From: Begonia masoniana
Lineage: Eukaryota; Streptophyta; Magnoliopsida; Cucurbitales; Begoniaceae
Length of the DNA stretch: 64,000 bases
Direction: 5' to 3'
Assembly (NCBI GenBank): GCA_022432975.1
Contig: CM039508.1
Span: 43,216,646 to 43,280,645 of the forward strand
The notes under the pieces were generated by a model, which worked only from the letters and a program-made list of their open reading frames with translations, did no database searches and had not been told where the DNA came from. How positions within the stretch are numbered: position 1 is the stretch's first letter; each line of letters opens with the position of its first letter. Below are positions 1-10,128 of the stretch, one piece after another. The position numbers and the translations under genes are program-made.

Positions 1-268
1 CAGATTGGGTTTCATCGGATCAAAAATTTGCGCTCTTTTTTTTTTCAACTTCGTCTATGCTGGCCATAAACAGCTTTTTGTAACAGGTGGGCACAACCTA
101 CTACCACTATTATTATTTAATTATAGTACTTATCAAATAAAACGCTGTATATAACATCCAATATTAAATTTATAATTTAAAGTTTATATTTTGAAACTTT
201 TATCAATTTAAACCCATTTGTTTTTAGACGCCCGTGAGTATTTCTCCAATTTCTAGTTCATCTTCTTC

Positions 269-640
269 TTAAATCTGCAGATATTCTCTACGTCCATCAA
301 CAGTATATTTGGATCTCTGTCCTTCGAAGACCCTCTTCTCTCCCAAATCCAAAGAAAGAAGAGGTAAACCAGAAGTACGTAATACAGTTTCTAGTTTTTT
401 CCTGAAATTCAACTGACTAAGTGCCTGTTCTATCACGGGTCTGATTATCATGAAACATTTCTTAAATGTTTTTTTTAATCAGTTTTGTTTAGAAGGTGGC
501 AATAAAGTTTGAGAAAGAAGCTGAGGATTTAGGTTGCTTGGCGAACCAGAGATTTGGGAAGACGGGTTTGTCAGATTCTTGACGTTCGAATCACCATTGC
601 TATTTTTCAAGGAATCGCTAATTCTTCCTCCCCTTTTCTT
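269..640 (-). other. Coding-like stretch, unidentified
   Basis: Two minus-strand open stretches read like protein. One runs from about 640 to a TGA at 479-481 (about 53 codons, rich in Ser, Asn, Pro and Leu, beginning KKRGGRISDS just after a possible acceptor, ttactag). The other runs from 451 to a TAA at 269-271 and ends RSKYTVDGRREYLQI. A possible 3' splice site (ataatcag) precedes the second stretch, but no GT donor lies between the first stretch and its stop, so I could not join them. I do not recognise the family. They may be exons of a decayed gene or a retained gene fragment. Confidence 0.22.
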
Positions 641-983
641 CTAGTAAGCTGCTTTTGTGAATTTTATCGACAAGATTAGAGTTGTTGAAGTTGAATTTCA
701 GGTGGGTTTTTCGAATTTTTAGATTTGAATTTCATGTGGGTTTTCTTTCTTCCTCAATTTTTAAAACCAATCTTAAGTTAAAGGATGAAGTTCTAATTAT
801 ATCTTATATTTGGGAATATGTACAGTTCAATTCGGTCCCGTTGCAGAGTGGAAGTGTGGAACCTAACTGAACCGTGAAGTAATGATTCCCAAGGTTCAAA
901 ACCGAAATCGAACCGTGAAATACAAATATTTATTATTGATTTTGGACCGGTTCTATTGATTTTGACTCGAGTTTGGGTTCAAG

Positions 984-2132
984 TAGGGGTGGGCAAGAGT
1001 TCGGTTCGGTTCGGTTTTGGACCGAACAGAACCGAACTCATCGGTTTCGGTTTCCGAAACCGATTGACTTATACCAGACCCGAACCGAACTTTTCGGTTC
1101 GGTTCGGGTCTGGTAGGTTCCTGCTCCTTTGACCACGTTGACCTGGCTGGAGATGAATGAGCGGCACGTGAGAGAAAATGGCTTCTAAGATATCACCATG
1201 GATAGGAGCTTCTTCTACTTCTTCCATGGAAAGAACAGGTCGGTTCGGTCAACGATGTCCGTCTGATAGTTCTCGACTTTAGTGGACATCGTTGTTTCGG
1301 GGCGCGAATCAGGAGATTAAATCCTAGTCAACGAAGAGTCTTCGTGGACGAGAAAGCTCACTTGTTTGACTGCAGTAACTGAAGATGGTGTGCTTGTCAG
1401 TTCGGTCAACGATGTCCGTCTGATTCATTAAAAATTTCGCCATTACTGCTAGGTCAAATTAGGGTTTGAGGAAGAAGAGTGGATACTGTATTGTTTCTTA
1501 ATACATGGTGATTATTAGCGATGAAGTCAATCCGACGAGTTCGCCTCGTCTTGAATTAGTTAAGGAAGCTTCAAGCAACGATTCTCAACCAGAGCAGCCT
1601 TCTCTCCTGGTATGTGCTTTCTCTATCTGCTCCATTTCTCTTCGATTTCCGCCTTTTTTCTCTTTATTTGTTAATATTTCCAGATTTATTCGCTGTTTTC
1701 ATTTCTTGTTGCGTTGATTTCGTTTATCGGATTAATCTCGTCAGACTATAGAACTCGTCTTGATTAATTAGTCGGCAAGACTGAAGAAGCAAAAAATAGA
1801 AGAATAAAAATGAGGAATAACGAATAAGAGAGAAGACACTAGTCAGACAGAAGTTTGTTGAATCTTAGCATCAGTTTTTCTATATCCAGAAGTCAATCGA
1901 GGAAGTTATAATAGAAACTGAAATAATCACTGTTTAATTTCACATAATTATTTGCCGAACTTTTCGGTTTTTCGGTTCGGTTCGGGTTTGACTTCCACCC
2001 TAACCGAACCCGAAAGGTTATTAGTGAGCCCGACCCGAACACAAAAAACAACTCCCAGACCCGAAACCGACCCAAACCGAACCCTCGGGTTGGTTCAGTT
2101 CCTCGAGTCGGTTTCGGGTCCGCCCACCCCTA
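984..2132. mobile_element. hAT-type non-autonomous element 1
   Basis: The element begins TAGGGGTGGGC and ends GCCCACCCCTA, an 11-bp perfect terminal inverted repeat. It is flanked by the perfect 8-bp direct repeat GGTTCAAG at 976-983 and 2133-2140. An 8-bp target duplication with short terminal repeats is typical of hAT transposons. Both subterminal regions are crowded with GGTTCGG / CCGAACC motifs, plausible transposase-binding repeats. The centre carries an ATG at 1505 followed by about 35 protein-like codons and a possible splice donor (CTGGTATGT near 1610). This may be a 5' exon left from an autonomous relative; no transposase domain is visible. Confidence 0.85.
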
Positions 2133-2449
2133 GGTTCAAGTGTGAGTTATTTGCAAATTTGGATCTGATTTTTTTGACAGTGTTCCCTATAGCTCAGCTT
2201 GGTTATGCTCTATTTGACGTCTAAATCCATGAACCGAACCGTGAACAGTCTGATTCCTCCACTTTTAGTTTTAGAACAAGTTATTGTTCTTATATAGTGG
2301 TAGGAACTAGACTAAAACGTCGGCTCTGGTTCAAAAATTCGATTTCAGTCCCGTTTTGCCTACTTCTAGCATAGACAAAAGGTAGATCACACCAATTCTA
2401 TGCGAAAGAATCAACATTGTTTGAGGATGGATTGAAGATGGAAATTGAT

Positions 2450-4234
2450 TAGGGGTGAGCATGGTCCGGTCCGGTCCGGTTTCGAGATTGTATCGGACCA
2501 AACCGTGGGATTTGGGATTTTTATCCCGAAGCCCAGAACCGGCCCGACAAGAGATCGGGACCAGACCAGACCAGACCGAAAGTTTTGGTCCGGTCCCGAT
2601 TTCTCCCACTATAATGCTGAATTTTTTTTATTTAAAAAATAAAAAATTTCAATATTGCATACAATTTTTTTTTTTCAATATAATCAACATAATAACTATC
2701 TATTAGGGGTGGGCACGGTCCGGTCCGGTCTGGTTCTCGCTTGGAACCGGACCGGACCGGTCATTTCGGGATTTTATTTTTTAGGACCGGAACCGGTCCC
2801 ATGAGGAACCGGCACCGAACCGGGAACTGGACCGAAATACGGTCCGGTTCCCGGTTCGGTACCGGTTCCTCCCGAATGTTTGTTTATTTTTATTTTTTAT
2901 TTTTTTTAATTGCAAAATGCAAAAAACACAATCAGGGCACTTCATACCTCCTATATATATAATGGCCTTTAATGGCCTACGCAATTGCAGCTGTGAAAAT
3001 GGGATCCTTCAGGAAAGAGGCGATTTGTTGGACGGAGCAGCCTGAGCGGGATTGCTTTCAGGGTTCCATTTTCGTTCACGTCTGAACAAATCCAAGCTGC
3101 TCGGAGTGGAAATAATCTCTTCTCGTTGAAGGTCTCGTCAATGGCGGAATAGAAGGGAACTCAGATCTCTCACTCAGATTTGGCGGTAAAGAAAATTTGT
3201 CCCTGCTTCTGTTTGTGTGATTGTGTTCTCCTTCGTAAACTGCGACTAACACCGATGGGTCTTCTGCACTTCTTTGGACCTGAAAATTGAGGGCAGTTTT
3301 TGTAAATTTGAACCGCGGTCCACTCCACCTCCAATTTTAGGGCTCCTGAACTTGAAGTAGAGACTGGAGAGAGAGACAAAAGTCAGAAGGTCAGACAGAT
3401 TCGAGAGAGAGAGATGGGAGTCGAGAACTTCAGAACTTCAAAGTCGGAAGGATGAGGTTCGCGTTCGCGCCTCGCGGAAGTCGGAGTTGGAGTCGCCTGT
3501 CGGGAAAATTGCTGAATTGAATTGAATTTCTAATTTCTAAAGCAAGCCAACAGGGATTCAGGGAATAGTCGGTATTCCCACGGTTCCCGGTTCTGTGATC
3601 AACAGAACCGGGACCGTGGACCGCGGTTCCGGTCCCATTGGTGTGGGAACCGGGAACCGGTCCCATAAATCAAAAACCGCCCAAAGAACCGGACCGAACC
3701 AACGGTCCAGTCCGGTCCACCAGTTCCGGTCCGGTTCTGCCCACCCCTACTATCTATGTTTAAATATATTAAAAGTAACACATATTAAGTCAACTATCTA
3801 TGTTTAAAATTAAATCTAAGAAATTCAATCAAACTATCTATGATTAAAATAAAATCTAATAAGATAAAATAAATTCAATATCCAAATGAAATCCAACTAT
3901 TTAACATAAAAACTCAATTCAACTATTCAACATTATAAGGGTGTTCTTATTAACAATGAATTTAACAGAAACTAGTTTTAATGTTGGACAATTTGGTTCC
4001 TTAACCAACAATTAATTTAAAAACGTAAAAATGTAAAAGGAACTAGGAAGGGTTCGGTTCCACGGTCCAGGTTCAAGATTTTAGTACCCGGACCGAAGAC
4101 CGGACCAAACCAGATGGGAATTCATCTGGGAGGACCGGTCCCGGACCAAGAAACCGAGAGGACCGACCGAAATCGGACCGAAACCATTGGTTCGGTCCGG
4201 TTCTTGGGAGGCGGTCCGGTCCTGCTCACCCCTA
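2450..4234. mobile_element. hAT-type element 2 (outer, interrupted)
   Basis: The ends are TAGGGGTGAGC and GCTCACCCCTA, flanked by the perfect 8-bp repeat AAATTGAT at 2442-2449 and 4235-4242. Its terminal sequence differs from elements 1 and 3 by one base (GAGC instead of GGGC), and its subterminal motif is GGTCCGG. It is split by element 3 at 2704-3749. Removing that insertion and one target copy leaves about 730 bp with no coding potential that I can see. It must have been in place before element 3 arrived. Confidence 0.85.
2704..3749. mobile_element. hAT-type element 3 (nested in element 2)
   Basis: The element runs from TAGGGGTGGGC to GCCCACCCCTA and is flanked by the perfect 8-bp repeat CTATCTAT at 2696-2703 and 3750-3757. 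The outer 150 bp on each side are made of GGTCCGG / GGAACCGG repeats. The middle (about 2990-3530) is less repetitive and includes short open frames, but none resembles a transposase. It lies wholly inside element 2. Confidence 0.87.
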
Positions 4235-4242
4235 AAATTGAT

Positions 4243-4659
4243 GATAGGAGCGCAAAGAATTGCCTCGATCATTGTTAGTATTCAACTAACCGACAAAGTT
4301 CATAGCGTGACGAAAGTTAAATGATTAAGTTATGGATATTTTTAAAGATCTGTGGTAGTAGCAGATAAATAAAGCGTTTTTCGTTTACCTATTTTTTTGA
4401 CCAAGTTTTTTCAGTCATGATTTTACGCATAATTGTTTTGTGTCTTTGGTTCTTTATTTATTTATTTTTATTTGAAGTTTCACTTAGATTCAAGCAGCTT
4501 AAGAAATGGAATTTGGTTTGATGATGGAGGCAATGTTTTACTTAGTTTGCTCAAAAATAGAGCTTACAACTAATATTGGAGAGAAATACTATGTTTACAA
4601 GTCTTATTTTACTACATTAAAATATTTGTTGACGTGTCAAATAATTAATTATAATATAT
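4243..4659. other. AT-rich intergenic stretch
   Basis: This lies between the hAT cluster and the TNT1-like element. It is AT-rich, with no ORF, RNA gene or repeat that I can recognise. Its right edge (ataattaattataata) resembles the sequence just right of the Copia 3' LTR (ataattaattaattta), so it may hold the original target site. Confidence 0.5.
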
Positions 4660-4806
4660 GACTAGTGTGGCAAAACTCATTGTACCTTAATTTTACATAG
4701 TGATTTTTTCTCTGTCTGTAATTTTTTCCCTTCTAGAGTTTCCACGTAAATCTTGGTGTCCACTGTTTCTCGTTTTTTTTTTCGTCTTCAGTTCGGTTTT
4801 TCAACA
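4660..4806 (+). repeat. 5' LTR of TNT1-like element (partial)
   Basis: The block from GACTAGTGTGGCAAAACT to TTTTTCAACA matches the last roughly 150 bp of the 3' LTR at 9880-10128 with few differences. The first part of the LTR, including the expected TGTTAG start, is missing, so this copy has been truncated on its 5' side. Confidence 0.8.
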
Positions 4807-4808
4807 AT

Positions 4809-4820
4809 TGGTATCAGAGC
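4809..4820 (+). other. Primer-binding site, initiator Met tRNA
   Basis: TGGTATCAGAGC lies two bases after the 5' LTR end (CAACA at 4806). It is complementary to the 3' end of plant initiator methionine tRNA and marks where minus-strand cDNA synthesis starts. Confidence 0.9.
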
Positions 4821-5485
4821 TTCAGGTTGAAGGTTTTCGAAAATCATGGTTTAATTTTTCGAAGGTATCGAAAGTTTTCAAGGTTTACAATTTCGGTAAT
4901 TGAAATTGAAATTTGGAGGAAAAAGAAAATAGAAAACGATAAGAAATTTAATTTTTTTTTTTCTGTTTTTCTCTGCGTGAAGAAATAGAGAAAAGTTTTT
5001 TTGGTTCGGTTGTTCTTCTTCAACAGAAGACAACAGGGAGCCTTAAAGAGAAGAGGCTCGGCCGTGAAGAAGGAATCGGAGCCCTAGCGCTTGCCACTGT
5101 CGCACGCACAGAATCCACTGCTGACGCCGCTCCAACGTCGACGTGTGCACAGAACCCAGCCGCCGCCCGCGAACGATGCTGTCGCGCAACCGCGAGAAGC
5201 CCAACCGCCGCGAAGGAAAACTGTCCTCACTGTCGATCTGCTCCGAGCCCCAGCCGCCGCACCGTCGCGCCGCCGCTCTGCCGTTGCCGAGAAATTGTCC
5301 TAGTCATCGTCGTCTGTCAGTAACCGAGCAGAGTCGCCATCGTCGCGCGCATTGCCCACTGTTGCCATCTTCGTTCAGACAACCTCCGAACAGCAGTTCT
5401 GTTTGTTCTGTTTTTTGGTATTTTTTTCACAGGTTACAAAATTCTGCTTATTGATTATTGGGTGCCGCGAATTTTCTGATTAATT
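4821..5485 (+). other. Leader of TNT1-like element with GC-rich insert
   Basis: This stretch lies between the primer site and the first gag-like sequence. About 5085-5400 is markedly GC-rich compared with the rest of the element and gives two overlapping open frames full of Arg, Pro and Ser (for instance from 5091 and 5143). I recognise no domain. It may be leader sequence or a captured host fragment; low-complexity translation makes a real protein unlikely. Confidence 0.45.
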
Positions 5486-5492
5486 TTGGACA

Positions 5493-6318
5493 ATATTCTG
5501 AAATTTTTGTCTGTGAAATATTGGGGTTCTGAAGAAGTTTCTGAAGGGTTGAAATATTATTTGTTGTTTTGGAGTAATTATCGGTTGAGATATTGTTGGA
5601 AAAATATTCTGAATTTCTGAGAGATGACATCATTAAAATATGATATTCCTTTGTTACATAGGATTACAAGATTTTTAATATGACAGGTAAAGATGCGAGA
5701 TCTTCTCGCTCAAATGGAATTAGATGACACGTTACTTAGTTTTGATAATATGTCTGAATCTTGGTCAGAGGCGAAGAAACCTCACAAGAGACAGAAAAAC
5801 TATTATCTTCGTCTATATTGTTGGAAAAATATTCTGAAATTTTTGTCTGTGAAATATTGGGGTTCTGAAGAAGTTTCTGAAGGGTTGAAATATTATTTGT
5901 TGTTTTGGAGTAATTATCGGTTGAGATATTGTTGGAAAAATATTCTGAAATTTTTGTCTGTGAAATATTGGGGTTCTGAAGAAGTTTCTGAAGGGTTGAA
6001 ATATTATTTGTTGTTTTGGAGTAATTATCGGTTGAGATATTGTTGGAAAAATATTCTGAAATTTTTGTCTGTGAAATATTGGGGTTCTGAAGAAGTTTCT
6101 GAAGGGTTGAAATATTATTTGTTGTTTTGGAGTAATTATCGGTTGAGATATTGTTGGAAAAATATTCTGAAATTTTTGTCTGTGAAATATTGGGGTTCTG
6201 AAGAAGTTTCTGAAGGGTTGAAATATTATTTGTTGTTTTGGAGTAATTATCGGTTGAGATATTGTTGGAAAAATATTCTGAAATTTTTGTCTGTGAAATA
6301 TTGGGGTTCTGAAGAAAG
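5493..6318 (+). repeat. 111-bp tandem repeats around and in gag
   Basis: One copy lies at about 5493-5615 in the leader. About 4.5 further copies run head to tail from about 5818 to 6318, starting at steps of exactly 111 bp (TTGGAAAAAT at 5821, 5932, 6043, 6154, 6265). The copies look identical. Because 111 is 37 codons, the array stays open on the plus strand and also in one minus frame, so the long ORFs here come from repetition, not selection. The unit contains TATTGTTGGAAAAATATTCTG and ends in GGTTGAGA. The array replaces part of gag. Confidence 0.9.
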
Positions 6319-6480
6319 ATCAAGGCAGATCAAAGTCCAGGAAGAACTACTGTTAGAAAAAGGGGCATATAAAATCTGGGTGTTATCAGCTGCAAAACAA
6401 GAGAAAAGAACAAAGTAAGCAAAATGGAAAACAGTCAGGGAACTCAAGTGAATCAGTTGTTGCTGAAGATGAAATTGAAA
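5628..6480 (+). pseudogene. gag remnant, TNT1-like
   Basis: The N-terminal part is recognisable at about 5628-5800: the reading KYDIPLL, then MRDLLAQMELDDTLLSFD, is close to the capsid start of TNT1-type Gag. The middle is replaced by the 111-bp array. After the array, at about 6318-6410, a broken zinc knuckle appears (KKGHIKSGCY), with a stop codon replacing the residue before KKGH. Gag would normally package element RNA; here the capsid core is missing and no functional protein is possible. Confidence 0.75.
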
Positions 6481-6535
6481 GTGAGCAAGGTAATCTATTG
6501 ATAGTGTCTAAGGAAAAATCAAGGTCATCTGAGAA

Positions 6536-9500
6536 ATGGATTCTAGATTCGGCTTGCACATTTCATATGTGTCTCAATCGAGAATAGTTTTCAACTTATG
6601 AAACTGTGACAAAAGGAGCTGTATTAATGGAAAATAATGCATCATGTAGTATTGCAGGAATTGGTACAGTGAGAATCAAAATGTATGACGGAATAGTCAG
6701 GAAATTTGGTGATTTCGACACGTTCCCGAACTGCAGAGGAATCTGATCTCATTGAGTACTCTGGACATTAATGGGTACAAGTACACCGGTGAAGGTGGAG
6801 TTTTGAAAATCAGTCGAGGTTCTCTTGTTATGATGAAAAGACAGAGAAAGTCTGGAAATCTGTATGTTTTGCAGGGTTCTACAGTTGTTGGGGATGTGGC
6901 TGTTAGTACTTCAATGTCAGATGAAGATCTCACCAGTTTATGGCATATGCGTCTGGGACACATGAGTGAGCATGGTTTGTCTGAACTAAGCAAAAGAGGA
7001 CTTTTGAATGGTCAGAGCACCAATAAATTACAGTTTTGCCAGTATTGTCTAGCTGGAAAATAGAAAAGAGTCAAATTTGCTGTGGGCACTCACAATTCAA
7101 AGGAGATTCTAGATTATATTCACTCAGATCTATGGGGACCAGCACATGTGCCTTCTTGAGGGGCACATTATATGTTAACATTCATAGATGATTTCTCCAA
7201 AAAAGTATGGGTATTCTTCTTGAAGAAAAAGAGAGATGTATTTTTTACTTTCAAGGACTGGAAAACGATGGTTGAAAAACAGACAGAGAGGCAGGTAAAA
7301 CATCTTCGCACCGATAATGGGTTGGAGTTTTGTTCAGAGGAATTCAATTCTTTTTGCAGAACAGAAGGAATTTTGAGACATCTGACAATCCCGGGGACTC
7401 CACAACAGAATGATTTAGAAGAGAGAATAAATAGAACTTTGATGGAGAAAGTTCGTTGTATACTTTCAAGTTCAGGTTTACCTAAGCCATATTGGGCTGA
7501 AATTGCAGAAACTGCTTGTTACATCGTAAATCGTTCATCAAGTACTGCTCTTAATAAGAAAACTGCTGAAGAAGTTTGGTCTGGTACTCTTGCCGATTAT
7601 TCAGTTTTGAGAGTGTTGGGTTGCCCTGCATATGTTCATGTTGATTAGGGTAAGTTAGAATCAAGATCACTAAAGTGTGTATTCCTTGGATATAAGTCTG
7701 GGGGTAAAGGGATACAAATTATGGTGCCCAGGATATAATAAAGTCAGATACAGTAGAGATGTGGTATTTGACGAGACTGCTATGTTAATTAAACCATCTC
7801 CAAAGGTCTTGCCAGAAAAGACTAATCAGATATTCAGTAGAAATTTTGAAGTTGAACTTGGATCAAGGTCGACATCAGGATCTTCAGTTCAAGATAGCTC
7901 AGAAACACATGATGACATCGTTTCTCTACAGCTACCGGTATTGGCTTCCCCACAATATTGCATTGCCAAAAATAGACCGAGGAGGGAGATTAGACCTCCA
8001 CAAAAATATGGAGAAGCATATTTAGTTACTTATGCTTTGAGTGTAGCTGAAAGTATTGATGCATGTGATGAATCATCTACCTATTCAGAGGCAGTAAGTT
8101 CAAAGGATTATGAAAAATGGATGATTGCTATGCAGGAGGAGATAGACTCTCTTCAGAAGAATGACACGTGGAACTTAGTCGAGTTGCCTAAGGACAAGAA
8201 ATCTGTTAGTTGCAAATGAGTGTTCAAGAGAAAGGAAGGTACACCGGGTGTTGAAGAAGACAGGTACAAAGCACGTCTGGTTGCTAAGGGTCACAATCAA
8301 ATTCCAGTTGTGGATTTCACTGATGTGTTTTCTCCGGTTGTTAAGTATAGCTCGATTCGAGCTTTGTTAGGTGTTGTGGCTATGCACGACCTTGAGCTTG
8401 AGCTTGAGCAGTTGGATGTGAAAACTGCATTTTTACATAGAGAACTTAAGGAAGACATCTATATGTAGTAACCTGAAGGCTTCAAAGTTCCTGAAAAGGA
8501 GAGTTATGTTTGTTTGTTGAAAAAGTCTCTCTATGGTCTAAAGCAATCGCCAAGACAGTGGTATAAAAGATTTGATTCATTCATGTCTGATCAAGACTTC
8601 AGAAGGTGCAATTATGGCAGTTGTGTTTACATGAAGAATGGCAAGAATGAGTCAGTGATTTATCTGCTCTTATACGTAAATGATATGTTAATAGCAGCTA
8701 AAAATATAGAAGATATCAAAAGGGTTAAAGTACAATTGAGTAATGAATTTGAGATGAAAGATTTGGGAGCTGCCAAAAGAATTCTTGGTATGAAAATACA
8801 GAGAGATAAGAAAGCTGGTAAACTGTACCTAAGTCAAAAGCGGTATATTCAGAAGATTCTCTATGGTTTAACATGAATAAATCTAAGCCTGTTAGTATTC
8901 CATTAGCAGCTCATTTCAAACTTTCATCTACTTTATGTCCTCAGTCAGATGAAGAAGTTAATTATATGTCACGAGTTTCATATTCTAGTGCAGGGGGATC
9001 GCTTATGTATGCTATAGTTTGCACGCGTCCAGATTTATCTTATGCAGTCAGTGCAATAAGTAGATACATGGCTAATCCAGGAAAGGAATACTGGAAAACT
9101 GTTCAGTGGATTCTTAGGTATCTGCAGGAGACTAGTGATGTATGTCTTCAATTTGGAAGAAATAGAGATCCGGTAATTGGATACGTTGATTATAACTATG
9201 CAGGAGATCTTGACAAGAGGAGATCTCTCACAATATATGTTTTTACAGTTAGAGGTTGTGCTATCAGTTGGAGGTATCTGCAGGGGACTAGTGATGTATG
9301 TCTTCAATTTGGAAGAAATAGAGATCCGGTAATTGGATACGTTGATTCTAACTATGCAGGAGATCTTGACAAGAGGAGATCTCTCACAATATATGTTTTT
9401 ACAGTTAGAGGTTGTGCTATCAGTTGGAGAGCTACTTTACGAGATATCGTCGCATTGTCTACTACAGAGGCAGAATATATGGCAATTACAGAAGTATGCA

Positions 9501-9789
9501 AAGAAGCCATATAGTTGAAAGGTTTGTTTAGTGAGCTCAATAAAGATTTGCAGATTTCCACAGTATTTTGTGGCAGTCAGAGTGCTATTTTTCTCACCAA
9601 AGATTAGATGTTTCATAAGAAGACGAAGCACATTGATATTCGTTATCATTTTGTTCGCGATGTGATTGCTCGTGGTGATTTCGCAGTGAGTAAGATTAGT
9701 ACTCATGATAACCCTGCTGATATGATGACCAAGATTTTGCTTACATCTAAGTTCAAACTTTGTTTGAGCTTGGTTGGTATTAGTTGCTG
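6536..9789 (+). pseudogene. pol remnant (PR-INT-RT-RH), TNT1-like
   Basis: Protease: WILDSACTFHM at about 6540. Integrase: the zinc-binding His pair (LWHMRLGHMSEHG) and CQYC near 6940-7060, then the catalytic core with FIDDF (7180), RTDNG (7310) and a degenerate PQQNDLEER (7400). Reverse transcriptase: 8220-8870, with [17 protein letters not shown] and SLYGLKQSPRQW. The catalytic box reads YVND at 8673-8684 instead of YVDD. RNase H: 8873-9520, then [15 protein letters not shown] at about 9625. In-frame stops interrupt it near 7062, 7158, 7646, 8217, 8466, 8874, 9512 and 9604. The order and motifs are clear; the protein is dead. Confidence 0.88.
9116..9427 (+). repeat. 156-bp in-frame duplication in RNase H
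   Basis: AGGTATCTGCAG starts at 9116 and again at 9272, and the two 156-bp copies differ at only a few bases (for example AGGAGAC against AGGGGAC). 156 bp is 52 codons, so the frame is kept and the RNase H motif GYVDxNYAGD appears twice. Confidence 0.88.
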
Positions 9790-9879
9790 ATTTCACCCTG
9801 AGAGGCTTTTATGGTGTAGGAGCTTTGCTGGAGTTTTTGAGTATATTTTATGCAGTAGAATTCGTGTCAAGGTGGAAAT

Positions 9880-10128
9880 TGTTAGTTTCGGTGTGACCCG
9901 ATTTCTAACTGGGCCAGGCCGGTACGGCTTACGTTCTGAATCTCAATATGACTAGGGTTTTATGTTTTCGTATAAATATATGCTAGTGTGGCAAAACTTA
10001 TTGTACCTTGATTTTACATAGTGATTTTTCTTATGCTCGTGATTTTTTCCATTCTAGAGCTTCCACGTAAATCTTGGTGTCCACTGTTTCTCGTTTTTCT
10101 TTTTCGTTTTCAGTTCGGTTTTTCAACA
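9880..10128 (+). repeat. 3' LTR of TNT1-like element, with PPT
   Basis: The LTR runs TGTTAGTTTCGG to TTTCAACA (TG...CA), 249 bp. The purine-rich tract AAGGTGGAAAT just upstream (9869-9879) is the plus-strand primer. Its right half matches the 5' LTR at 4660-4806. The flanking sequence is ATAAT; a matching target copy on the left could not be fixed because the 5' LTR is truncated. Confidence 0.85.

Larger units (their letters stand above)
4660..10128 (+). mobile_element. TNT1-like Copia retrotransposon, decayed
   Basis: Order on the plus strand: partial 5' LTR, initiator-methionine tRNA primer site, leader, gag remnant, protease, integrase, reverse transcriptase, RNase H, polypurine tract, 3' LTR. 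The protease-integrase-RT-RNase H order is that of Ty1/Copia, and the protein wording is closest to the tobacco TNT 1-94 polyprotein family. Many in-frame stops break gag-pol, the RT catalytic motif is altered, and the 5' LTR has lost its first part. It cannot be autonomous. Two internal tandem duplications (111 bp in gag, 156 bp in RNase H) set it apart from ordinary decay. Confidence 0.92.

Noticed and set aside
820..2375. A fourth hAT-type element enclosing element 1
   Set aside because: GAACCGTG motifs occur on both sides but I found no matching terminal repeat with an 8-bp target copy.
5091..5454. Host gene in the Copia leader
   Set aside because: Two overlapping Arg/Pro-rich frames from a GC-rich stretch, with no domain or splice structure.
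5736..6323. 195-codon minus-strand ORF across the 111-bp array
   Set aside because: The repeat length is a multiple of three, so any frame without a stop in one unit stays open; it has no domain.
5693..6418. 241-codon plus-strand ORF as a complete gene
   Set aside because: Only its first part is gag-like; the rest is the tandem array and a broken zinc knuckle.
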